From: Eshraghiella crossota
GTDB lineage: Bacteria; Bacillota; Clostridia; Lachnospirales; Lachnospiraceae
NCBI RefSeq assembly: GCF_025148445.1
Contig: NZ_CP102270.1
Span: 992,001 to 1,056,000, forward strand
Direction of reading: 5' to 3'
DNA: 64,000 bases
Numbering within the stretch: the stretch's first letter is position 1; the number at the start of each line of letters is the position of its first letter. The translations under genes and the position numbers were made by a program. A model generated the notes under the pieces. That model was not told where the DNA came from. It made no database searches and saw only the letters and a list, made by a program, of their open reading frames with translations. Positions 15,466 to 24,377 of this stretch are shown here, one piece after another.

Positions 15466-16777
15466 GGAAGTCAAGGCCATGCTGGAAAGCACCGAGAAAG
15501 GCGGCGTGCGGAACAGTATCCACAACTGCCTGACGGTATTCCAGTATGACCCCGAACTTTCCGGGGCGGTTGCGAAAAATCTCCTGACCGAGCGCATTGA
15601 CCTTCTAAAGCCCATCGGCAGGAAACGCAGAACCGGCAGCAAGGCCATGACCGACACGGACATGAAATATATCCGGCTGTATCTGGAAAAGACCTACGGC
15701 CTGACAAGCGAGAAAAAGATAGCGGACGCCGCCGACCTTGCGGCAGACGCCAACAGCTACCACCCCATCCGGGACTACCTGAACGGCCTTGTCTGGGACG
15801 GGAAAGAGCGTATCCGCTATTGCCTGCGGCACTTTCTGGGAGCCGACACGGACAACTACACCTTTCAATCGCTGCGGCTGTTCCTGCTGGGAGCCATCCA
15901 CCGGGCGTTCTGCCCCGGCTGTAAATTTGAGGTCATGCTCTGTCTGGTTGGCGGTCAGGGAGCCGGGAAATCCACCTTCTTCCGGCTGCTGGCCGTAAAG
16001 GACGAGTGGTTTTCCGATGATTTGCGGAAGCTGGACGATGATAACGTGTACCGCAAGCTACAAGGCCATTGGATTATTGAAATGTCGGAGATGATTGCTA
16101 CCGCCAACGCCAAGAGCATAGAGGAAATCAAGTCGTTCCTCAGCCGCCAGAAGGAGGTCTATAAAATCCCCTATGAAACCCACCCGGAGGACAGGCTGCG
16201 CCAGTGCGTGTTCGGCGGGACTTCCAACGCCCTGGACTTCCTGCCCCTTGACCGTTCCGGGAACCGGCGCTTCCTGCCGGTCATGGTCTACCCCGAACGG
16301 GCAGAGGTACACATTTTGGACGATGAAGCCGCTTCCAGAGCCTATATCGAACAGGTATGGGCGGAAGCCATGACAACCTACAAAAGCGGCGATTTTAAGC
16401 TGTCTTTTACCCCCGAAATGATACAGTACCTCAAAGAACACCAGCGGGATTTCATGCCGGAGGACACCAAGGCCGGGATGATACAGGCGTACCTTGACCG
16501 CTACACCGGCAGCGCCGTATGCTCCAAGCAGCTTTTCAGGGAAGCCCTGAACCACCCCTTTGACGAGCCGAAGCAATGGGAAATCCGGGAAGTCAACGAC
16601 ATCATGAACCACGGTATCACGGGATGGAAGTATTTCTCCAATCCCCGGATATTTGAAGGATACGGCAGGCAAAAGGGCTGGGAACGGGAAACCCCGGCAA
16701 CGGGCGCTGACAACGGGCGTGAAAAAACGCCGGACGGATTTGTGGAAGTCACGGAGCAGATGGAGCTTCCCTTCTGA
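15377..16777 (+). CDS. Virulence-associated E (VapE/VirE)-family helicase
   Basis: This 466-residue protein has a P-loop GGQGAGKST near residues 192-200, a Walker B-like acidic strand in WIIEMSEM, and sensor and arginine-finger-like residues in DRSGNRRFLPV. These define the VapE family of SF3-like/primase-helicase ATPases encoded by phages and mobile islands. The TTG at 15377 is the likely start, inside the primase gene, giving an 89-bp overlap and tight coupling. The pair probably initiates or restores double-stranded element DNA. The start is less sure than the rest. Confidence 0.88.
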   Translation: MSGEWQTLPPELRQAVTDTIEAAPPPRSVEEVKAMLESTEKGGVRNSIHNCLTVFQYDPELSGAVAKNLLTERIDLLKPIGRKRRTGSKAMTDTDMKYIRLYLEKTYGLTSEKKIADAADLAADANSYHPIRDYLNGLVWDGKERIRYCLRHFLGADTDNYTFQSLRLFLLGAIHRAFCPGCKFEVMLCLVGGQGAGKSTFFRLLAVKDEWFSDDLRKLDDDNVYRKLQGHWIIEMSEMIATANAKSIEEIKSFLSRQKEVYKIPYETHPEDRLRQCVFGGTSNALDFLPLDRSGNRRFLPVMVYPERAEVHILDDEAASRAYIEQVWAEAMTTYKSGDFKLSFTPEMIQYLKEHQRDFMPEDTKAGMIQAYLDRYTGSAVCSKQLFREALNHPFDEPKQWEIREVNDIMNHGITGWKYFSNPRIFEGYGRQKGWERETPATGADNGREKTPDGFVEVTEQMELPF

Positions 16778-16845
16778 AAAATCCGGGGAAAACACAGCCG
16801 GTTGCCGCCCCCGTTGCTATCCCGTTGCCGGGCCGGTTGCCGGAA

Positions 16846-16870
16846 AAAAGCCCGTAACTGCGGGCTTTTC
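16846..16870 (+). terminator. Intrinsic terminator after the helicase gene
   Basis: AAAAGCCCG / CGGGCTTTT with a 6-base loop. It is preceded by several GTTGCCGG-type short repeats (16800-16843), which may also matter for replication. The gap to 17029 also holds a 9-bp inverted repeat, GCCAGACAG (16929-16937) and CTGTCTGGC (16994-17002), and no gene. Confidence 0.75.
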
Positions 16871-17029
16871 TCCCCTCTGACAACCAAAGCAACAGAAAAA
16901 TAAAAGAAAAAGTAATAAATAACCAACCGCCAGACAGAGATTGTTTTCGAGGTTTTTTGAAGCCCGTTGCCGGACTTCGTTGCCGACCTTCTCCTGTCTG
17001 GCTTATTTCATTTATGGAGGTAACTGCCT

Positions 17030-17125
17030 ATGGCAAAAAGCAAAACTGAAATTCATGTCACAACGGTATTTGACGGCGAACTGGACGCTACGGACGTTTT
17101 CGTGAGCCTGATTGCACAGAAATAG
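17030..17125 (+). pseudogene. 5' fragment of a 65-aa gene split by the IS30 insertion
   Basis: The frame starts at ATG 17030 behind GGAGG and encodes MAKSKTEIHVTTVFDGELDA and 11 further residues. The stop TAG is made of the last two bases of the duplicated target (TA) and the first base of the IS (G). Joining it to 19057 restores a continuous 65-residue frame, so the gene was intact before insertion. Confidence 0.88.
17112..17124. repeat. Left 13-bp target-site duplication of the IS
   Basis: TTGCACAGAAATA, repeated identically at 19046-19058 on the other side of the IS. Restoration of an open frame across the two copies confirms it is a duplication. Confidence 0.88.
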
Positions 17126-17397
17126 GTCAAATGAAAAAGTAAATTCCAATTAGATGCATTTTAACCTCGTATTTTCGATTTTGAGCAACTTTTTCAAATC
17201 TACCCTATACAAAAGTACCCTGAAAAGTGCTATAATTCATGCTGTGAAGTCTGTTTGTTTGCATTGCAAACAGACGACTGGAGCAGTTTGAGAAAAAATA
17301 AATTCCACCCGCCTGACTATAAATTTATAGTTAGATTTGGCAGTTTGTTGTTGCCAGATGGGTTATCTGTCTGCTCGTTGTTAATGGTTTAGAGGGC

Positions 17398-17571
17398 TTA
17401 TATTAAGCCGTGTTCGCTTAAGATACCAGCATAGTCTTCGTATGCTTTTTGCCAAGCATCGATTTCGTTATTAAGTGCTGATATCTTATATTCCAAGTAT
17501 TCTGTTTCTCGTTGAGATTCCATGTATCTTTCGAGAAGTATTTCATAAGGAATAGGATGTGTATTATTCAT
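17398..17571 (-). CDS. Small coiled-coil protein carried by the IS, 57 aa
   Basis: The frame starts at ATG 17571, overlaps the last 8 bp of the transposase gene (ATGAATAA), and has GAGAGG upstream. The protein is mostly charged and helical (YMESQRETEYLEYKISALNN). No family is recognised. Translational coupling to the transposase suggests a helper or inhibitor of transposition; that is inference. Confidence 0.6.
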   Translation of the reverse strand: MNNTHPIPYEILLERYMESQRETEYLEYKISALNNEIDAWQKAYEDYAGILSEHGLI

Positions 17572-18922
17572 GGTTGGCCTCTCTTTCTTTAACAGACATT
17601 TCAATTAGTGCCGGTTTTAGCATGACTTCGTCTGGGGAGACTTTAAATTGTCCTGCTAAAGCCGGTATTTTTTTATCAAGAAGTAAATCTGCCAAATCAA
17701 ATGGGGTAGCACCATTCAGACTATCCCTCGCAGTAGAGTTGATATGGCTGGACATAAGATTAATGTCATCCTGCGTGTACCGATACATGCTGCGACCTTT
17801 GGGGATAACATAACGTATGTATTCGTGGTTCTTTTCCAAGCGTCCTTTTTGATTGGAAACGTAGGGATCACAATAGAATACATAGGTTCTGTGTATGCCT
17901 GATTCAGTCTTTTCGATGTCCCATGGATTCTTGAACTCAGATCCATTGTCGGTAAGAATTACAGGAAAGTATTTCTTAAATGTCCTAATTCCAAGTGCAG
18001 TTGTAAGGCTGTTGATGGCATTAATTACACTGTGCTGAGTGCACTCAGGCATAAGGATAACAAGCATAAAACTACAACTCCTAAATAGAAGGGTAAGGAG
18101 ACATTTTCCTTTATCACGCCCGCCTTTGACGGTATCCATTTCGACAACGTCAAGGTCAGGATGTGCCTCCATGAAGCGTTCAAAATCAACATAGGTACGT
18201 TTGTTACGATATACCTGTTGAAGATTCTTACTCTTTCTCGGCTCAGATTTTTTCTTGCGTTTCTTGTAACGAACGCGACGGGGCAAATCAATGTTACGAG
18301 CCTGAAATACACGTTGATCCAGATAATTGTAAAGGGTTCTTCTACAAACAGGAATCTCATCGGCATGTACTGCAAAGATGTGACTTAATGGCTGTCCTTT
18401 TAAGATTAGAGGAGATATTAAATCGTTAAGTTCCTGTAGCTCTTCGGGTGTCATATTAATGCCTTTGCGAGAATTATAAAGTTTTTTTTCATATTGCCTT
18501 TGGGCATATGCAGCGTCATATACTTTCTTGTCTAAAGGGCAAGATTTGTAGTCCTCACAGTAATTACAAACATACGGTGGTTTGTTGATTTTGTTGCATT
18601 TGTAAGGTAGAAAATAAGGACAATAATCAATGACAGTTCTTCGATAACATTTCTTGCAATAAAAAGAGCAATGGCTTGAATATCGAGGACATTTCAATTC
18701 TTTGCTCCTTAAGTCACAGTCTTTATAATGCTTGCAGAGATTACATTTGTAGCTGTACCCGGCAGGAATCGTTTTTGAGTAACGCTTTACTTCTTTTGAA
18801 ATGGTGGATGGGTCTTTGTGTAAGACAGATCCTATTGAAGAAAAAGTACTTTTCTGTAACAGTTCCTGTTCAATATATGTCCTGTTGGACAGGGTTAAAT
18901 GTTTTTGATCATGTTCGTTCAT
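17564..18922 (-). CDS. IS30-family transposase
   Basis: The 452-residue protein has an N-terminal helix-turn-helix of the IS30 type (LTLSNRTYIEQ and STISKEVKR, residues about 10-48), then a cysteine-rich segment with several CxxC pairs (about 58-130) that may bind zinc. The DDE catalytic domain follows: Asp in VVEMDTVKGG, Asp in ILTDNGSEF, Glu in RLEKNHEYIR. The start at 18922 has AAAGGA upstream; the longer frame to 18982 has none. It is longer than classical IS30 transposases (about 380 aa) because of the Cys-rich insert. Confidence 0.92.
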   Translation of the reverse strand: MNEHDQKHLTLSNRTYIEQELLQKSTFSSIGSVLHKDPSTISKEVKRYSKTIPAGYSYKCNLCKHYKDCDLRSKELKCPRYSSHCSFYCKKCYRRTVIDYCPYFLPYKCNKINKPPYVCNYCEDYKSCPLDKKVYDAAYAQRQYEKKLYNSRKGINMTPEELQELNDLISPLILKGQPLSHIFAVHADEIPVCRRTLYNYLDQRVFQARNIDLPRRVRYKKRKKKSEPRKSKNLQQVYRNKRTYVDFERFMEAHPDLDVVEMDTVKGGRDKGKCLLTLLFRSCSFMLVILMPECTQHSVINAINSLTTALGIRTFKKYFPVILTDNGSEFKNPWDIEKTESGIHRTYVFYCDPYVSNQKGRLEKNHEYIRYVIPKGRSMYRYTQDDINLMSSHINSTARDSLNGATPFDLADLLLDKKIPALAGQFKVSPDEVMLKPALIEMSVKEREANHE

Positions 18923-19045
18923 ATGATAATCCTTTCCAACAGACAGATAACCATATGGAATTGTATCAAAAACTATGTGCAAGAGTAAATTCCAGATTTG
19001 CCATTTGGGGATTCAAAAAACTGGAATTTTGAAATTCACTTTACG

Positions 19046-19161
19046 TTGCACAGAAATACAGCCAGAGAAATGATAAAGAATATCTTGTGAAAAAGCAAGA
19101 TTTAGGATATAATAAAGACAAGGTTCAGAGTGACCGTGTTCCGTCTGGATTGTGCGGGTAA
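19046..19161 (+). pseudogene. 3' fragment of the IS-split 65-aa gene, with right 13-bp duplication
   Basis: 19046-19058 is TTGCACAGAAATA, the right copy of the duplication. From codon TAC at 19057 the frame runs 34 codons, ending in VPSGLCG, and stops at 19159-19161, 5 bp before the recombinase start. The intact gene was therefore translationally coupled to the recombinase. Its product is not recognised by family name, though it looks like a small conserved accessory protein of such elements. Confidence 0.85.
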
Positions 19162-19166
19162 CGGTT

Positions 19167-20831
19167 ATGATGAACGGATTTGAATATGCAGGCATGGACA
19201 TGGTACTGGCAAGCAACTTCCGGGCGGCTATCTATTGCAGGCTTTCCAAGGACGATGACCTTGACGGGGAGAGCGCCAGTATCGCAAACCAGCGGGCTAT
19301 GCTGGAAACCTACTGCGAAAAGCAGGGATGGGAGGTTGTTGCAGTCTATCAGGATGATGGCTACACGGGGCTGAACATGGAGCGCCCCGACCTGAAACGG
19401 ATGTTGAAAGCCATCGAGCGCAGGCAGATAAACCTTGTGGTCACGAAAGACCTGTCCAGACTGGGTAGGAATTACTTGCAGACCGGCTTCCTGATTGAAG
19501 ATTTCTTCCCCCGCAACGGCGTGCGGTATATCGCCATGAATGACGGTATCGACACCATGCGGGACAACAACGACATTGCGCCGTTCAAGAACATCCTCAA
19601 CGAGATGTACAGCAAGGACATTTCCAAGAAGGTTCATTCCTCTTATCTGCTGAAAGCGCAGAAAGGCCAGTTTACCGGCTGCCTTGCCCCCTTCGGGTAT
19701 CGGAAAGACCCGGAGGACAAAAACCATCTGCTGATTGATGAGGAAACGGCTCCCATTGTCCGGCGTCTGTTTGCGTGGGCGCTGGAAGGACACGGCCCCA
19801 ACTACATCCGGCGCAGGCTGAAAGAAGAAAAAATCCCATGCCCGACCTACTGGAACCGGGTGCGGGGCTTTCGGAACGTGTCAACCAAGTGGGAAAAGAA
19901 AGACCCGGTAAACGGGCGGTATATGTGGGACTTCTCCGTGATTAAGGACATCCTGATGAACCCCGTCTACACCGGCGCTATCGCTTCCCAGAAGAAGGAA
20001 TACCGCTTCAAAATCGGCACCATCGGGGAAAAGAAGCCGGAGGACTGGATTGTGGTGGAGAACCAGCATGAGCCGCTTGTTGACCGCAAGACCTTTGACA
20101 TCGTGCAGCGCAAGCTGAAATCCCGGCAGCGCCCCCGCCAGACCGGGGAAATCAGCCTGTTTGCGGGGCTTATCAAATGCGGCGAGTGCGGGAAGTCGCT
20201 GACGATCCGCTACACCAACGACAAGCACCCGAAGCAGATTTATTCCTGTAAGACCTACAACGCCTATGGCAAGCAGCACTGTACCCAGCACCGGGTTGAG
20301 TACGACACCCTTTACAGCCTTGTGCTGAACAAAATCCGGGAGTGCGCCAGAGCCGCCCTGATGGACGGGGAAGCCGTTGCCGGGAAGCTGACCGACACCT
20401 GCGAAGCCGAGCAGAAAGGCCAGCGGGAAGCGTTGGAGCGTTCCCTTACCAAAGACGAGGAACGGATTGACGTTCTGGAAAAGATGGTGCTGCGGCTGTA
20501 TGAGGACATGGTTGCCGGGCGTATCAGCGAAGCGAACTTCAATCTGCTGATGGAAAAGACGCAGGCGGAACAGGCCGAGTTGAAAGCAAAGGTTGAGGAA
20601 GGCCGGAAGAAGCTGGCCGATGAAATCCGCCTTGCGTGTGACGCCCGCCAGTGGGTGGAAGCCATTCAGGAATACGCCGACATCACGGAACTGGACGCCG
20701 CCACCTTAAATCGGCTGATTAAAGAAATCGTTGTCCATGAGAGCATAGACAGCGATAAGACAAGACACATTTCTATCGAAATTCATTTCAATCTCAAACC
20801 CATCCCGGAGGTGGAGCAGGTCACGGCCTGA
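19167..20831 (+). CDS. Large serine recombinase (TndX/TnpX type)
   Basis: It excises and integrates the element. The 554-residue protein has the N-terminal resolvase domain with the catalytic serine in YCRLSKDD (about residue 27), the conserved DLSRLGRNYL, and a recombinase domain around 170-290. A zinc ribbon (CGECGKSL and later two cysteines in YSCKTYNAYGKQHC) and a long coiled coil (about 400-490) follow. This is the order seen in TndX and TnpX. The double ATG at 19167 is the likely start; a GTG 15 bp upstream overlaps the preceding stop. No separate ribosome site is visible, so coupling to the disrupted upstream gene is likely. Confidence 0.93.
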   Translation: MMNGFEYAGMDMVLASNFRAAIYCRLSKDDDLDGESASIANQRAMLETYCEKQGWEVVAVYQDDGYTGLNMERPDLKRMLKAIERRQINLVVTKDLSRLGRNYLQTGFLIEDFFPRNGVRYIAMNDGIDTMRDNNDIAPFKNILNEMYSKDISKKVHSSYLLKAQKGQFTGCLAPFGYRKDPEDKNHLLIDEETAPIVRRLFAWALEGHGPNYIRRRLKEEKIPCPTYWNRVRGFRNVSTKWEKKDPVNGRYMWDFSVIKDILMNPVYTGAIASQKKEYRFKIGTIGEKKPEDWIVVENQHEPLVDRKTFDIVQRKLKSRQRPRQTGEISLFAGLIKCGECGKSLTIRYTNDKHPKQIYSCKTYNAYGKQHCTQHRVEYDTLYSLVLNKIRECARAALMDGEAVAGKLTDTCEAEQKGQREALERSLTKDEERIDVLEKMVLRLYEDMVAGRISEANFNLLMEKTQAEQAELKAKVEEGRKKLADEIRLACDARQWVEAIQEYADITELDAATLNRLIKEIVVHESIDSDKTRHISIEIHFNLKPIPEVEQVTA

Positions 20832-20834
20832 CCT

Positions 20835-20848
20835 GCCCCCGCCGGGGC
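20835..20848 (+). terminator. Weak hairpin after the recombinase
   Basis: GCCCC-CGCC-GGGGC with only a short T-containing tail. It may be an imperfect terminator near the end of the element. Confidence 0.4.
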
Positions 20849-20939
20849 GGTTCTTAAAAACTCCATAGATATTTCTTGACACGCCGCCCGCCATCGAGCC
20901 GTTTTCCTACACCTATTTGGGGATAAAACACAGAATTAT

Positions 20940-20956
20940 CAGGGGACACCACTTTT
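20940..20956 (-). repeat. Right terminal inverted repeat of the element
   Basis: CAGGGGACACCACTTTT, the complement of the left end with one mismatch. It marks the right boundary; AT-rich DNA unlike the element follows at once. Confidence 0.75.
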
Positions 20957-20975
20957 TTATGTTTAGATGCTTTTT

Positions 20976-21087
20976 GGTGCAAATAATTAACTTTAAAAGT
21001 GTTAAAAAGGTGCAAATAATTGAAGAAAAAACTATTGAATTGGTGCAAATAATCAACTCGAAAACCATTAAAATGGTGCAAGAAAGT
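20976..21087 (+). repeat. Four 33-bp tandem repeats
   Basis: GGTGCAAATAATT-like cores start at 20976, 21009, 21042 and 21075, exactly 33 bp apart; the fourth is degenerate. The spacers share an AAAACTATT-AAA-like trace. 33 bp equals 11 codons, and an open frame (VQIINFKSVKK-type repeats) runs through, but it has no ribosome site. They could be iteron-like binding sites ahead of the ATPase gene or the tail of a lost repeat protein. Confidence 0.8.
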
Positions 21088-21156
21088 GCTGAATTCACTT
21101 GAAAAAAGGTGTGAGTTATTTTATAATACACATACTATATGATTGGAGGTTTAGGT

Positions 21157-22527
21157 ATGGAACGAATTGCATTGAAAAAACTGATAGATTGGAATAATAA
21201 TAAACGTAAAAAACCTCTGATTGTTTGGGGTGCAAGACAGGTTGGCAAAACTTATCTTGTAGAAGAAATTTTTGCAAAAACTTACTATGAGGATAATTAC
21301 ATTTATATTGATTGCAAAAAAGAAGATGAGATTCGTGAATTCTGTTCTAATACCGCTAATGCAGAAAAAATTATTGAATATATTTCATTGCGTAAAGGAA
21401 AACCAATTAACGCAAAGACATTATTAATTTTTGACGAAGTTCAGGAATGTCCCAATATTATATCTTCACTTAAATATTTTTGCCAGGATTTTAGGGATAT
21501 TCCAGTTATTGCGACTGGCTCAATGGTTCGTATTAAACTCCAAAGGGAAACACATAAAAGAGGTTCAATGGAAAGTGAAAAATTCCTTTTTCCTGTTGGC
21601 AAAATTAATCAGATGACCATTTATCCTATGACTTTTGATGAGTTTTTAATGAATAGCAATAGAATACTTTATGATGCCATTAAAAATGCCTATGATAATA
21701 AGCAACCTTTGGATAATCAGATACATGAACTGGCAATGGAACAGGTATATAAATATTTGCTTGTAGGAGGTATGCCAGAAGCGGTAGAAGCCTATGTAGA
21801 GGGAGATAATCTTTTGGAAACAAGAGAAATCCTCAAAGTGTTGTATGATAACTACTTGTCTGATATGGAACTTTATCAGGCAAGTCAGGAGGCAGTGTTG
21901 CGTTCCCGTGTTTTATTTCAAAATATTTTTAGAGAACTTAATAAAGAATCTAAAAATTTCTCTCCTGGACTAATAGAGGAAAAGAGTAAGACCAGAGATT
22001 ATGCAACATCTATTCAGTGGCTTACAATGGCGCATATTGTAAATCAGTCTTTTCAGTTGAAAGAACATATTACAATGCCGCTTATGCCAGATAGTGAAAG
22101 TAATTTTCGCCTGTTTCTTGGGGATATCGGGATGTTCTCATATCAGAGTGGCATAAATGCAGCTTCTTTTATATCAAATGAAAGAGACAACACGTTGTCA
22201 GGAATTTTTTTCGAGAATTTTGTTGCAAATGAATTGGTTGCAAAAGAACACAAACTGTATTACTGGCGTGGTAGAACATCAGCCGAACTTGAATTTATCA
22301 TTGAGTCAAATAACAAATTATATCCTATTGATGTAAAAAAAGGCAAAGGTACACTCAATTCTCTTGAAAAATTTTCAAATCATAATAAATTTGAGTATGC
22401 CATTAAAGTTTCAAAAAATAATTACGGTTATAGTTCTGAGCAAAAGATACTTACCGTACCGTTTTACTTTTTCTCATTTGTAGCAAGAGACCTTGCAGAT
22501 GGAACAATGAAAATAAGTACACAATAG
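21157..22527 (+). CDS. AAA ATPase with DUF4143 (AAA_14 type)
   Basis: This 456-residue protein has an N-terminal P-loop GARQVGKT (about 27-34), Walker B LLIFDEVQE (about 88-96) and sensor ATGS, then a DUF4143 C-terminal domain. The DUF4143 part has AELEFIIES...YPIDVKKGKG near 385-405, the D/E-xK pattern of a degenerate restriction-like fold. GGAGG at 21145 supports ATG 21157. These ATPases are common and scattered on mobile DNA; their function is not established. It may be cotranscribed with the RM remnant 20 bp downstream. Confidence 0.9.
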   Translation: MERIALKKLIDWNNNKRKKPLIVWGARQVGKTYLVEEIFAKTYYEDNYIYIDCKKEDEIREFCSNTANAEKIIEYISLRKGKPINAKTLLIFDEVQECPNIISSLKYFCQDFRDIPVIATGSMVRIKLQRETHKRGSMESEKFLFPVGKINQMTIYPMTFDEFLMNSNRILYDAIKNAYDNKQPLDNQIHELAMEQVYKYLLVGGMPEAVEAYVEGDNLLETREILKVLYDNYLSDMELYQASQEAVLRSRVLFQNIFRELNKESKNFSPGLIEEKSKTRDYATSIQWLTMAHIVNQSFQLKEHITMPLMPDSESNFRLFLGDIGMFSYQSGINAASFISNERDNTLSGIFFENFVANELVAKEHKLYYWRGRTSAELEFIIESNNKLYPIDVKKGKGTLNSLEKFSNHNKFEYAIKVSKNNYGYSSEQKILTVPFYFFSFVARDLADGTMKISTQ

Positions 22528-22547
22528 AAGTTAATGGAGGAAATATA

Positions 22548-24377
22548 ATGGCTAAGATTCAGTCAGTAGAACCCAATATTGCAGATTTAGCAAATGGTTG
22601 GATGAAAACATATGGTTTAAATTATAAGTTGGAGCAAGAATCTTTAAATTCAGAAATAGACCAAGCTTTAAATGATTATTATTCAAAAAATGGCGGAGCA
22701 GGTGGAAATCGTCCCGATGCAAAGTTACTTTTAAGAGGTAATGACATAGTCGATTATCCCATTTTGATTGAATACAAAGGATATGAAGGGAAGCTTGTTA
22801 AAACCAATGTGGATGGTAAGGTGACAAATAAGAATTCTAAGAATTTACCTGATTTCAAAGCCATTAACTCTTACGCTGTCAATGGTGCAGTTCATTATGC
22901 TAATGCTTTGCTTCATTATACAAGTTATACAGACATTATTGCAGTTGGTATGACTGGTTACAAAGATGAAAGCAATAAACTTCAATATGAAATTGGTGTA
23001 TATTATGTATCCAAGAGCAATTTTGGTGTGGGTCAGAAAGTTGATGATTATATAGATTTTTCTTTCCTAAATCCACAAAACTTTGATGAATTTATTGATA
23101 AAGTAAAGAAATTAAAGCTTACACAGGAAGAAATTGAAAAAATAAAGGATCAGCGAGAACAAGAAATAAATACAAGTCTTGTAAAACTTAATAATGATAT
23201 TTATCAAAATGAAAAAGGACTGAGTGAACGAGACCGTGTTTATCTTGTAGCAGCATCGATTATTGCAACTCTTGGAGTTCCGGGAAAAGTTGCAGCTCTT
23301 GAAAAACAAGAACTAAAGTCCTCTACGGAAGAATCATACAAAAAACGTTTTGATGCTAACAAGGTAAAAGTAATTGAAAATGGAGGGTATCCATATATTG
23401 TACGTCAAAGTACAGAAAACGGTAAAAAGGGTAATATTGATGAACCAATAGAATATTTAAATGCAGGAAATACAATATCCTTTGGACAAGACACAGCTAC
23501 AATGTTTTATCAAGAAAAACCGTATTTTACGGGAGATAAAATAAAGATACTTAAACCAAAGTGCACTCATTTTGGTAAGAAAAATGCTCAATTTTTTTTG
23601 GCTTCTATGAGAAATGCGTTTTGTACTTTTTCTTGAGGAAGTTCAAGGTTTAATGTTGAAACATTAAAAAATCAAAAAATTTTGCTCCCTATAAAGGAAA
23701 ATAACTTAATTGACTTTGATTTTATGGAAAATTTTGTCGCAGAACTTGAGGCTCGACGTGTCGCAGAACTTGAGGCTTATTTAAAAGTAAGTGGAATGGA
23801 TAATTATGAATTGTCAGATTCTGAAGTGCAAGCACTTCAGAATTATAAATCGTTACGATGGAAAGAATTTAATCTAGAAAAACTATTCGGTAAATCTACT
23901 CGCGGAAAACGATTAAAGGGTGATGACCGTATTGATGGAACGCTTCCGTTTGTTACGGCAGGAGAAACTTTTGAAGGAATATCGGCATATATTAGTAATG
24001 ATGTAGAAATTTTTGATAAAAATACGACTACTATTGATATGTTCGGTTCTGCCAAGTATCGAAATTATAGATATGGAGCTGATGACCATGTTGCGGTTGT
24101 ACATACTGAAAATGTGCCAATGAAAGCTGCTATTTTTTTGACTTCTGCCATTCATAGGGCGGCACACACTGGCAGGTTTGACTACGGTCATAATTTCTAT
24201 GCTAAAGATGCAGACATGCTCAATGTTATGTTACCTGAAAAAGATGGAAAACCAGATTATGATTTAATGGAAATTTTGATTTCAGCAATACAAAAGATAG
24301 TTATCAAGGATGTTGTTTTGTATACAGATAAAAAAATTGCGAAAACAAGAGAGATAACCGATAGAGGAGGCAAATAG
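22548..24377 (+). pseudogene. Fused restriction-modification-specificity gene, doubly broken
   Basis: Residues 1-250 form a restriction nuclease-like domain with PD-(D/E)xK residues (D57, E75, K77 in LIEYKGYEG). From about residue 265 the frame jumps straight into the first target-recognition domain, so the N6-adenine methyltransferase core (motif NPPY) expected between them is missing. A TGA at 23634-23636 then interrupts the frame, but the same frame continues to 24377 with a second target-recognition domain of type I S-subunit style (LEKLFGKSTRGKRLKGDD). The codon after TFS most likely was TGG. Both halves read well otherwise. I classify it as a decaying BcgI-like/type IIG enzyme. Confidence 0.82.

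Larger units (their letters stand above)
17125..19045 (-). mobile_element. IS30-family insertion sequence, 1921 bp
   Basis: The ends are imperfect inverted repeats of about 27 bp (19 of 27 match by eye, with AAATTCCA at the same offset in both). It is flanked by a 13-bp duplication. It encodes an IS30-type DDE transposase and a second small protein, both on the minus strand. The 273 bp beyond the small gene (17125-17397) hold a 9-bp-arm hairpin (GTCTGTTTG / CAAACAGAC, 17249-17275), a perfect palindrome ACTATAAATTTATAGT (17316-17331) and no gene. The low GC contrasts with the surrounding element. Confidence 0.9.
7533..20956 (+). mobile_element. Integrative and mobilizable element (about 13.4 kb)
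   Basis: Base composition rises sharply inside this segment compared with both flanks. It contains a relaxase, a primase and helicase pair, a RepA-like protein, a TTRAP-like transfer-assisting protein and a large serine recombinase at the right end. The ends are inverted repeats: AAAAGTGGTGTACCCTG at 7533-7549 and its complement with one mismatch at 20940-20956. No type IV secretion genes are present, so it would depend on a helper conjugative system. The exact crossover dinucleotide is not determined. Confidence 0.85.

Noticed and set aside
13421-16795. Long minus-strand frames opposite the relaxase, primase and helicase genes
   Set aside because: They are shadows of GC-rich coding genes; the plus strand has the family motifs and ribosome sites.
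20976-21087. CRISPR array
   Set aside because: Repeats are in direct 33-bp contact with conserved and variable parts mixed, only four units, no unique spacers and no cas genes nearby.
20917-21102. Open frame through the 33-bp repeats as a real gene
   Set aside because: It needs a TTG start without a ribosome site and crosses the element end; the repeat signal itself explains the frame.
23634-23636. TGA read as selenocysteine
   Set aside because: The position fits a tryptophan in related recognition domains, no obvious SECIS-like hairpin was seen just behind it, and the gene is already damaged by a deletion.
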